Part shown: piece after piece, positions 38,501 through 50,245 of the stretch
Position numbering within the stretch: position 1 is the first letter of the stretch
Layout: each line of letters starts with the position of its first letter
Assembly: GCA_037954325.1 (NCBI GenBank)
Contig: JBBMNZ010000003.1
Coordinates: 3,378,965 to 3,442,964, forward strand
Direction: 5' to 3'
DNA: 64,000 nt
Source of the DNA: Fistularia commersonii
Taxonomy: Eukaryota > Chordata > Actinopteri > Syngnathiformes > Fistulariidae
Translations under genes and position numbers: made by a program
Notes under the pieces: model-generated
Seen by the model: only the letters and a program-made list of their open reading frames with translations
Told to the model about the DNA's origin: nothing
Databases searched by the model: none

Positions 38501-41500
38501 TTTGTTTCCCGGTAGTTATACCTTAATTTCGTCATGATTTCTGTGCTCATTTTCAGGTCAATTATTCATTGATTCTGATATAAGGCTTCTGGGTTTGTGA
38601 CATTCATCCACTCCCCTTCAATAATGCAATAATTCTCAAGTTAAAATTATATTGACTGAAAATTATATTGAAATTATATTGACTGAAATTCCACAAGACC
38701 TGAAAAGCCAAATGTTTAGTATGAAAAGATTGGGGCAATAACGTAATTATAGTCGTAATGTAGATTTATTTATTTATTGGTATTTATTTGCCAAATAGCA
38801 AGAGGCAAACAGGGTCTAAAGGTATTTTTCAGTGCACCGGGCCTTTTAAATGAGGTAGTGAGAAATATTAGATTTGTATTATTTATGAAGTGTGGCACAA
38901 AGGTCTTGCGTCTCTGAGCCAACAAATTCGATCTATAATCAAAGACGGTAAGATGGAGGTTCCAGACAAGCGACAGGCAGCACAAACATGCAGTCCACAA
39001 ACAAAACACGGGCCGATATAGATTCATTACATTTTTTTAACCAGACTTTCTGCTCAAAGTATTCATTTTATGATCAATTAGGTGTCAGTGCTTTAGCATA
39101 TGTATTAGCATTTGCTAATACATCGACACCCCATTGCTTCGACCTAAGGTTCCTGCAATCCGATGCAGAAAAAACGACTAAGAATCGACAGAAGAGCGGT
39201 CATTACTCATAACCTTCTTTTGCCGTAATTGTTACAAAAGACAAAGCTGGAGTGAAACGGGAAAGAAAAAGTTAAAATGTATGTCAAGCTGTTTGTGAGT
39301 GCAAATTGCGCCTGCTTCCACATTTTCTCAGGGTTCTCTGCCGCCATTATTTTTACATTTAGGCAGCATAGATGGCTCGAGCACGGCCCGAGGTTTATTG
39401 GCTTTTCTGTTAGCCAGTGATTGTGAATTAATTAACCGGGATTGTGGTATATAGGTTTTTTTTTTTTTTGTCTCTGTTGGTGTAACTGTTGTCGTATGCG
39501 GCCTCTCATAGGACGGAGAAGCTCTGGAGGCAGGAACCAAAAAGTTCGAGGACCTGGAGTTCCAGCAGCTGGAGAGGGAGAGCAGCCTGGAGGAGGAGAG
39601 GGAAACCATCAGTCAGCAGCTTCTGCAAGAGCGAGCCGAGTACCACAGCAGCGTGGCGCAGAGGAAGGTGCGATGACCTTTCAGACGTTCGGCGGCAACT
39701 GCTCCAAATTCTCACCGTCACCTTCTTTATTTGAACATTTTCAACAGCCACGATACATGAAAAACTCACGTAACGTAATTCATTAATACCGCCGAGCCTG
39801 ATCACACTTCACAGGAAACGTTATTCAGCATTCATTTTTTTCACGGAGCGGTTTCTTTAACCACAGGACAAAGTGTCTGCTCTGGAGAACCAGGCGAACC
39901 AGTTAGGGCTGCAGGCAGCTCAGGAGTGCGAGCGGCTCGGCAAGGACCGGACCCTCACGCTGCAAATGCTTCAGAAGGTAAACTGAATGCATTAATGATG
40001 AGATACAATGCATATTGCAGCCAGAAGCGTCTCTTTTCAAACGGTGCACAATATAAATCGTTATAGTCACTGTGAATGATTACGCCCACAGAACATGGGC
40101 GTCTTTTAAATTTGCTATTTATCCCTATTTAACCCTATTTTAATTTGATACTTCAGTCTAATTTCTTTGCAACGCCATGCCTTGTTAATGACCCTGACAA
40201 CACTGCACAACTCGTAGGGATACATAGACTCTACCAGAATAAGGTGATGATCGGAGGAAGAAGTCTGATGTTCAAATGTATTTAAGCCTTTCATCCAAAC
40301 GCATCCAAATTATAGGGACTTTAAATCAACCCATTTCAAGGCAGAAGTTATTTTGGCAAAACATGCAAGGAGTCAGGAAAATGACTGCTGGGCGGTCTGA
40401 TGCAACATGAAGGAAGGTGGCCACTGATTGTGAGAGTATTTCATTTAATTTTGAGTTTCACAGAACCAGGGAAGCCCAAATTGCCAAACAACACCGATGT
40501 ACGTTTCGCTCAAAGTCGCATTTGGAGTAAGTGAAGTTTAAAAAAAAATGTTCTTACAAAATCGACGCGTGGCAATATTTCCAGGAGAAGGAGAGGTTGT
40601 CGGCCCTGGAAAAGCGATACCACAGTATCACCGGAGGAAAGAGCTTCCCCAAGTCGTCCACTGCGATGAGAGAGGTGAGAGAGATGCATCGGCTCTTTCA
40701 TTCCCCCGTGAAAACACTAGTTTTAACATATCGCCTCAGGAATGTAAACAGAAAGCGGCCTAGCGTATCGCCCCATCTCACCTCTACTTTGTTGTGTAGT
40801 GAAATCGGTGTTTTGGAACTAACTTATCATCTCGCAAGGTTTGAAAAGCTAACCTTTCTCATCAAATTGTCATCAGAACTGAAGCCGCGACACGTTAGAG
40901 GGGTCTTTGCGAAAGCTCCTGCTTTTTTTTTTTTTTTTTTCTAGGCATTTTCCCACGTTAGTTTAGCAACTGTATCAAAAGCATGTATTCCTGAATTGTT
41001 ACAACAGGAAGCGCTTCGAATCAGTAAGGCTGACCTGTTGTTAGAGGATATCTACTCCTTCCAGAATGCCCTCTGCAGAGCCTCTCCTCCTTACTTACAT
41101 CCCACCCCTGTCTGTCACTTGTACCCGGGCAGCCCTACGGAGGTAACCGGACTAATGTCACCTGCATGAAAGCTAGTTACCCTTTTGCTGAGCACGTCGC
41201 CCAGATGTGGATGTCTTGGTCTCACAGTGTCTGCCGTTTGTTCTGCGCTGACCCAGTTTTTGTGCACCATACAGACAGGTGATAAATAAAAAGTAATTCA
41301 TATTGAAGGAGATGTTGAGGCCACCTTAGAATTGCATCTGTATCCCTATATTCGACAAGAAAGCCTGTTTATCACTAAGAAGTCACCAAGTATGTGCAAG
41401 AAATGTCATACATGAAATTAAACATCTGAAAATGAGCAAGAAATCACCCAAATATGAAGCGAAATGAATATCCACGAGAACAATATCTTTTCTTATTGGC

Positions 41501-44500
41501 ATGGATCATGCTTTTAAACCCCCCGCGACCCTGATTGCACGATAAGCGGCAGACGACGGATGGATTCTCCAAACCGAAGCAGAAATTGTTGAATACCAGG
41601 CAGTTGCATACACTGATATTGTGTTTTGATCTTGTCATGCATTAAAAGAAAGATAGTTTTGTCACCTGTCTGTAGTGAGTAGCATCTGAGAGTATCCGGC
41701 ATGGTGCAACTCTTAAATCCCACTTTGCCCACTTGTTTGTGGAGAGAAAGCGTGCTGCGGTGTAGCGTCTCAGTGGTGTCTTTTTTTTTTTTCAGTTTTG
41801 CTTTTTAGCCTTATGATGCTAGTGCGAAAAAAGCGCCGCTTACGTGCGCGTACCTGCACTCGGTACGCTCACGTTCCACTCTGTGTTGCCACTTGCACTC
41901 ACTTGTACTTTGCCCTTTTTTTTTTTTTTTTTTTAAGTAAATTCACGAAAAGCAGCTGAATTTCGTGGCCGGTTTGTGTCGCCGCCACGTGTTTTTGCGT
42001 GTCCGCCCTGCGCGGGAAGCTCGGTGCAGTCTTGTCCTCATGGCTTTTTCATCCTGTCTTAACTGTCGTCGGCTGCTGCTCAGGAGTACATGAAGCCGTC
42101 AGACGTCTGTAAGGTGTACGGCAGCAACGGCCTCCATGACTGCGGCAGGGCGGCTTCGCTCGGCTGCTCGTTTGCCGTAGATGCTACATTAGCTGGCGCC
42201 TGCGAGGTACCATCACTTCTTCCTGACCCGTCTCTCCCTGTTAAATGAGATATTCACTGCCGTGACGTGTTGCTCCCTCTGCTGGTGTGTTGCTGTCGCT
42301 GGATCGCCTCTGTGTCTCATGCTTGTTCTCAGCCCATTCGTCGAATTAGAGTCCTCTTTATCCCGGGGGGAAGGTCTTAGCGCAGGTATCTCACATCCTT
42401 TAGCTCCTTTAATATTTTATCACTAAATCAGCCCAATTTTTGTTCACTTCATAGAAAACCCATTAACATTTTCATTGTCATTAATCCCCGTCACGTACCA
42501 TCGCTCATGTTTCGAATTGCTCATGCGGATAAACAACAGTTCAATAGTACATTCACACAATAACACAAGCAAAAAAAAAAAAAAGGAATCACAATCATTT
42601 CATCATCTGATTCTGTCCTGTTCTGACAGACTCAGCCTTCTGGCCCCGTCTCTCCGCAGAATTAATCTCGAACTCGGCATTCGGCGTCCCATCGGACTCT
42701 GACTTAAACAAACGGCCAAGCAAACAGAGCTCGGCTCCAGGTTGCGGTGCAAATAACGTGTCTGTTCTGGTCGTTTGATTAATGGACGAAGGTCATTTCC
42801 TTCCCCAGAGTGCATCGATCCACATCTGTGAGTCCGAAGACCGTTCAGCTAAATTAAACATACAGCATCAGACGGGTTTTAATAGATGTTGAACCTACAA
42901 ACTCGGGTCCTTGCAAGTTTTCTTTTTAGTAAAAAGCAGCAAATATTTTATTGGTCTTTCATCTGTTGGTGAAACGATACATTTTTTTATTCATAATACA
43001 AAATGATAACACACATCCACATGTGTTAAACTCAGATTTATTAGCAACTGTTAATTCATTATTTTCTAAATTTGAACAGTATTTTCAATCAAAACAACAA
43101 TTCTGAGTTGAAGGATACTTTTAAATTGCTTCTTGTGGGCCGCCTTTGTGTTGACGCTGTCTGAAAGCTGATCACTTTGTTCTCATTTAAAGTCAGGGAG
43201 CATCCGGCACCTGAAAATGTAATAATATGGCTGCTACGTGCTTATTTGACATTGAGTGACTCGCGAGCAAATGGAAAAATACAGGAATGTGTCTCATATT
43301 TTTGATTTTAACGTCAGATATGGGTCACATGTGTGCGTTCCCGGCTGGACATCCAACATTGTGAGATGTTAATATTTGAAGTAACGTTGAGAAAATCATC
43401 AGCCGTTTTTTCCAAAGGAACTATTTGAACTCCAGTAGTAACAACAGCTTCTTTTCTTGTTTTGGTTTTTATATGAACTGTAATCTAATGGAAATCCAAA
43501 TACTGCAGTTGATATTTTATTGGCTTGAAACACAACCTTTCATTTGTCATTTCAATCACGTGTCAATTACAGTTTGACACGTGTCTGACATTCTAACCTA
43601 CAAATGTCATCAATTGCGTTTGATTTTTAACAAGAAATCGGTCCCTATTTAAGAACTGCTGCCCGAGTGTTAAGCCTGAAACATGTTATCATTAAAAAAA
43701 TGCTTGGGATAATTTGCAAGATGAAGACATTTCATTTTGATGCTTTGGGCTCACTTTACAGATAAAACTTATTTACCTTTATTAAGAACATCGGTTGATA
43801 TCTAGTATTGGGAGTATTTTTAAAATCTTCTCTTTACAAGTGGTTTTGATTCAAACTTGCCTGTTTTTTTTTTTTTTTTGCTGTTTTTTTTTTGGTTTTT
43901 ATAAATGTTTTGCTTCATAGATTTAGGACGCCACCAAATTACTTCTTGAACTGGACGATATGCTTCCCCGTGATTCTGTCTCACCTTAAGAGTTTAATCT
44001 CAACACGATCCCCAAAATTTCCACATTAAAGACGATATTCCTGCTTAACAAACGAAACTGAACTCTACGAAAAACAAAATTCAGAGATAGAATTTATTCA
44101 TTATGCATGTAGGCAGGAAAAACAAGGGGCGCTTTCCAGATGCTCAGCAAAAGTGGACAATCAGCCTTTTCTGTGAGAGCACCAACCTTCTGGAATATTC
44201 ACCCTGCAGGAGCAAGCAGAGGAGGAACTACTCTGCATACAGTGTTTTGAATTAATAATTAACAGTGATTAATAAATAAAACTCAAGAGCAGCGTAGCCT
44301 GTAGTGATTTCAACCTACAGGGATTTTTATTTTCCTCCTGATATTTACAGATTTTTAGCAAATCCTCATCTCATGTAGCGTCCAGCTTCAAGTGGACACG
44401 TTGTCCAAAGATGTAGTCCTTTGCTTGCACCATGGAGGCGCACGCAGCAGCTACACCGCCGTTTGCCGCCGGTGAGACGAAATCTAATAGAGATCTAAAC

Positions 44501-47500
44501 ATGTGAAATCTGCTGTATTTATCACCCTTTCAAGTGCAAATCACCAAACACGTCCCACCGGATCACATCTCAAGCTCGCGATCACATCTTTGATCCGGAT
44601 GCTCTTAACGTCTTAAACTCTCATTGTTTCATCTGGCGCTCGCTGTTGTTCCTCGCCGGATTAAAGCTGATCAAATATATTTAAAATGTCACAAAGACCG
44701 TCGCTTGCATCAGCAGTCTCAAACGGTCCCAAAAAAGTCCAAAAAATAGTGGCGTTAAAACTCCCGAACCCACTCTCCTCAGAACGGGCCCAAGCATAAC
44801 AAAGTTTAAGAATAAGAACAACTTTATTAATTCCGAAGGAAATTGTTGTGCCAGAATTACAAGAAAATAAAACAATAATAAATAAGAATTGTATAAACAG
44901 TAATTTGCGTGCGCACAAATAGTGAGATCCACATTTTAAATGGCCTTTATTGTGTTAGACATTTATACGCAATTTAAAAAAACAAAGGGAGACAAAAACA
45001 ATACAGTATTAATGTCAGGTTCAGCTTTTCTCTCTAAACACAAACTACTTTCAGTAAAATGTTAATGCCTGCACAATGTTGGTGTCCATTCATTCATACG
45101 TACATTATTTATGTGGAAAAACAACAAACTGATCAGATCTTTGTCATACAAAACAGATCCACTGATTAGTTTTCATATCAGCGAACGTGTCTTATGATAT
45201 ATGTGTGAAAAACAAGCATCAGCTAATCAAATAATTTTAACTGATTTATCAGTCGGACCCAAATAAATTAACAAAATGAAAAAAAAAAAAGAAAGAAGTA
45301 GTACGAACTGTCTGGCCTTCATTGTGAATTTTTGTGTCGCTTTAGCCCTCTCCTCCTCTGCTCCTCCATGACTGATCGAGATGTTTTCCTCCTCCTCCCA
45401 GTCACTGACGTTTTTGTCTTCACCCTTCTCCTCCTCCTTCCGCTCTGTGTGTGTGTGTGTGTGTGTGTCCGTGGATATCGAAAGGAGTATGTGACTGTGG
45501 GACAGTTAAATCAGATGTATGGGATGCCAAAGGTGGAAACGTCCCCTACCTCCCCGCACCGCCAGCCCCTTCGGTCCGGAGCCGCAGAACCCGCCTTCTC
45601 CTGCTTCTCCTCTCCTCACGGCTCCTCCCTGTCTCTGTCCGTGGAGGTGTGTGTTGTCCTTCAACCTCCCCCCTTTTCCCAGGATCTCACCGCACGACTC
45701 TGTGCTCGGCCCGTCCGTTTGACGAGATAATAGCAGACCCTCGGAGACCCCGAACGTTGTTATATTATTCGTCACAGGCGGCGGCGGCGGCGGCTCTTCC
45801 TGTCTACTTGCACTGCAATTTAGCCTGGAGTCACAGACTCCCCATTCTTTCAAAGTTCTGCTAAAAGTAGCTCTCAGCAACTTGTAGCTGCTTAGGGGTA
45901 AAATAAACCGCATTTCCTGCCAGGAGAACATCATTTCAATGGATGCGTTTATGTTTTAGTTGCTCGCTGTGCCGCGCGATCGGGAGGTAAAGTTAATGTC
46001 GGTAAGCGGCCAGCATTTGAATGGGTTTCCCAGGAGACGGGCGGAGAGTGTCACTTTGAGAGAATCCAAAATCGGGATTAAAATTACCTTACAATAAGCC
46101 CGCCGCTACTTCTCCGGCTGACGGAGGGCTGACGTCGCCGCTCACCGAGTCTGCTGGCAGATGCATCAGTGTCTATAGAAAAGATTAGTTTAAGTAGCTC
46201 ATTGAATAAGATGAAAAACTTTAATGCCGTTGTGCGAAACTGGGTCATTGCGGCAGAAACATACAATTAAGATACAGAAATGTAAAACAGGGGATCCGGC
46301 GGCCTCGGGGTACGAAGCATAATGCGGCTGACAAGAACAATGTGTCGAAGATATTTAAGAACAATTTTCAAAGTGTAAAACAAATGTGTTCTATCCTTCT
46401 CCTACCATCTTTGAATGCTTTCTAATCTCTCGATTGTCTTATTTTCTTGGTCTTCCCTTCTCTTTTCTTCCCTCCCTGTCTTTCTCTTGTTTCCCGCGGG
46501 GGGCCGCAGTACCAGTCCGAGGGCAGCAGGCCTCGCCTCCCCAGGTTAGACTTAGAGCAGTGGTACCAGGAGCTGATGGCGGGCTCCAGCCAGCTCTATA
46601 CCCCCCCTCTGTCCGCCAAGTCCCTGTCCGGCCGCAGGCCTGCACTGCAGGTAGAGGCTTTTCTTCTTTCTCTTCCTTTCCCGTTTCCTTTGCTGCTTCC
46701 GTCTGCAACGGCAACCCCTTAGACGCCCGGGAGTCCGCGTTTCGTCGTCGACGATCGCTTCGGCCGACTCGTTCCGGTGTGACGAACAAGCTGGCGGAGC
46801 TAAATTGAAAGAAAACGTGGTGTTTGGCGTTTCATTTCCAAAAAAGAAACTTTGGTCGCCCTCTGCGAAAAGGAACGAATTTACCCTCAGGATCTTTTTT
46901 CCTGAATAATTAACTGACCGTCACATCGATCGGCTTTACTCGACATATAAGGTGTTTTGTAAAGCCGCATTCATACCAATTAGAGAGCAAAATACATGTA
47001 TTCAGACATATATAGTGATCATAGAATTAAATCCCATTTTAGAGCCAGATCTTTTGAATCTGGCTAATATACATCGATAATAATTCAATTTTAGGATATT
47101 TTATTAATCAGTGGACAGTTTATCTTATACTTCCATGGTTTATGAGTGCGACATTGACTGAAATTAACCCATCAAAGGCCTTTTGTTTTGTGTGTGTGTG
47201 TTGGTTTGTGTGTGTGTGCCTGCCCGTGAGCTTGTGTGCTCGTGCTTGTGTTAAACTGCAAACTAACTGTTTTCTAGTTGTCAGTCTTAAATAGTACATC
47301 AAACAATCAAGTAAACTTGCAACTTTATTGCCAGAAGTCTTTTTTTTTTTTTTTTTTCTTTTTTCCCGTCATCAGTGTCTTCACTCATAACATCATCACG
47401 CGAATCCTTTTAACCCGTACAGGCTCTTGGGTCTCAATTGGGCATCGGGGTGGGGGGTCATCCATCACATGGCGCCCTTTAAATAATATTTAATAATAAC

Positions 47501-50210
47501 TCTTATAATTCTCCACGCTCCCTCTTCAGGTATTCCGTTCCAAGCTGGACAGTGATCCAGGACAGTCTCCTCATCAGTCCAAATCTGGGTCAGGGTCTCC
47601 TCTGCAGCAGGGAACGGCAACACTGGGACGCAACTGCAGCTCCAAGGTACTGTTATATTTTGCAATTCGCACAGGAAGGTACTTGTCACGTCACTTCCGA
47701 GCCCCTCTCAGCGCCGGGTAATCCATCCGAACTCCAAACTGAAGCCAAGTATTTCCCCCCCCCCTCTGCTGCCTCTGACCCAGCAGAGCCCCCTGCTGGC
47801 AGCCAACAGCTCCAGCAGTTTGCCCAGGAACCTGGCCGCTACCCTGCAGAGCATCGAGACCAAGAGACAGCTGGCACTGCAGCAGAAAGGTTAACACCGT
47901 GACACACACACACACATATACAGAGAAATTCTTGTAACTCCATTTGCAGGTATATATTGCCTTACTTTGTCCGATGTTGAAGCAAGTTTGGATTCTTTTT
48001 TTGTTTGTGTGTTTTACTTAAGATTTATACTTCTATCTTGTTGTAATCTTTTTTTTATTGAACTTTACAAATCTACCTGTTTTTTTTTTAAAATCACGAG
48101 TGAACAATATGCCAAATGAATAAAAAAGATAGAGTAAGCATTCAATTTGTGCACATTAATAAGACATTTGGGAAAACTAATCAAGCATGACATTTAACAA
48201 AATGTTTCAAGTGAATAACCCAAAGAAAAAAGAAAAGTTATCATTAAGTGACTTCAATATTTCACCAAATACCATCTTTGATCCTTTTTTTTTTTAATTC
48301 TTTCAAATACAAGTTATTGCTCCACATCATATTTTGCTTTCTGTTCAGTTTTTTTTTTTTTTTTTTTTTTTTTTTGGCTTATCAAACTTTTGTTTCTGTT
48401 TCTTTGAAAAGATCTGTAAATAGGAATAGCATAGAACATTATGTAAACAACCATTTTAATGTAAGTCAACAAATTACACGGGCATCTTTTTGGTAAATCT
48501 CTAATACTGAATTATAATAGATCAATAAAACTTATTACACATTTTTAATCCTAATCATTCATTCCCTCTGCCATAAACCTCCTATTTACAAAGTAAATCA
48601 CACTCAATTTTGATTCCCGAGGATGATTTTTAATGATATAATTCATCACCATCAAGTGTATCGGTTTGAAACACCATCTGTATTACATCGTGTGTTTCCA
48701 ATATTTTGGCTTTCAATTTAATGTGCATAGGCGAGACAGGACAGGCTCTCTTGAGTGTTTTATTCTCGATTTAAATCCTCTCCCATCACACTCTGCTCTC
48801 AGTACACGGCTGGAAAGTGCCGGAGACATGGGGAGTGTATACACGCAAAATCGCATACGCCTGTGTGTGTTCCATCTAATCTTCTCGGTCAACGTGCCAT
48901 TGATTTCGCCCATTTTTTGCAGCTATCCAGCCCCCTGATTTGCCCCGTTTATAAGTTTAGCACCTCTTGACTTCCTGTTTGTGTTTGCCTGTGGACTGCA
49001 GAGCCCCAGACCTGCAGGCAGCCTGACGTAGAGAGCAGATCGGCAGGTAGACGGCGGTTTGTTCCACTGGAATCTTCCTGCTCGCTTCGCTTGGAAACCG
49101 GCGGCGGCTGAATTTTGTTTAAACCTGTCAAGAGTCAATCAGAGAGTTGGTTTTTATATGACCCAAATCGCTCATTATTTAACGGCGGAAAAACGAAATT
49201 AGTTAAGCGGAGCTAATAAGGCTAATGGAGTAGACAGACAAAAGAGAGACATGTATTTTACAACTAATCAGGCTCCTGTCTGAGGGCTTCAAAGGGGGCG
49301 AGGGGAAAAAGAAAAAAAGTCTAAAATTTGTAACCGAAGCTTTAAAGCGATCTGGCAGGTGACTTCTATTTATTCATCCATCAAAGGTAACGTTTACCAC
49401 AACTTGACACTTGGCGGGTATTAATTTGAGACTCTGACTTCACTTAAACCCTTCTCTGCCGGTCTCTTCCATCTCTGGTGTGTCATTAACTCTCCCCCCC
49501 CTCTGAGATTTCTTTTCATCATTTCTTTTGTCTGCAACACTGAACCCCCTTTCTTCTTCCATCAATCTTCTATGAGCATTTCTCCTGGTGGGGAATAAAT
49601 CTTGCATGCCCCGAGTCTTTTGGATTTATCGACCTGGGCGCCAGATGTATCTGACTTTTGTCTGGCACAGCAGCAGCATGGGTGTGAAAAGTTAGAGAGA
49701 AACTTTCTGTTGGTGGGACTTTTTCTTTTTTTTTTTTTTTGGGAAAAAGTGGTAAAGAGTGTCTGCATGGATGTGCGATGCACGGTCCCGGTGTCGGTTG
49801 CCTATATAGTGTGTGTTTGCAGGGGAGGACTCGTGAGACGCGAGTGGGTTGTGTGAAATGACTCTCAGAAATCAAGTGCCATTTTAAAATGAAATAATTT
49901 TAACAGGAGTTCAAACCCAAAAAAAAGGATGATAAATAAATATATAAATAAAGTGGAAGAAATTACAATTTTTTTGGATTGTTTATATTTTGCAGCATAA
50001 TATTCCCGAGCAAATCCAGACCGAAACCATTTGTAAAAAAAATTTAAAAAAAAAAATAACGAGCGAGAACATTTCCTGTGATTGACTTGAAATTTTCCCG
50101 AGATCCGGCCGGACTAAGATCGCAGTCAGTTTCCTTAAAAATAGTATTAATAGTATTACTGCGCTGATGCTTGAGCTGCCCCAGATCAGGTTAGGCACCA
50201 AGTTAGGCTA

Positions 50211-50245
<35 letters not shown>

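Larger units (their letters stand above)
35677..39511 (+). other. 3.8-kb intron with LINE tail and hairpin
   Basis: It holds an antisense LINE tail (36339-36451) followed by poly-A, a short (CA)n near 36769-36786, and a perfect 20-bp inverted repeat (38179-38222). The rest is AT-rich with no recognisable exon. Confidence 0.75.
42207..45484 (+). other. 3.3-kb intron with second LINE tail copy
   Basis: It holds an antisense LINE tail (44807-44902), poly-T near 43866-43880, and a CT-rich then (TG)n stretch (45350-45468) that comes before cassette C. No further exon is recognised. Confidence 0.75.
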
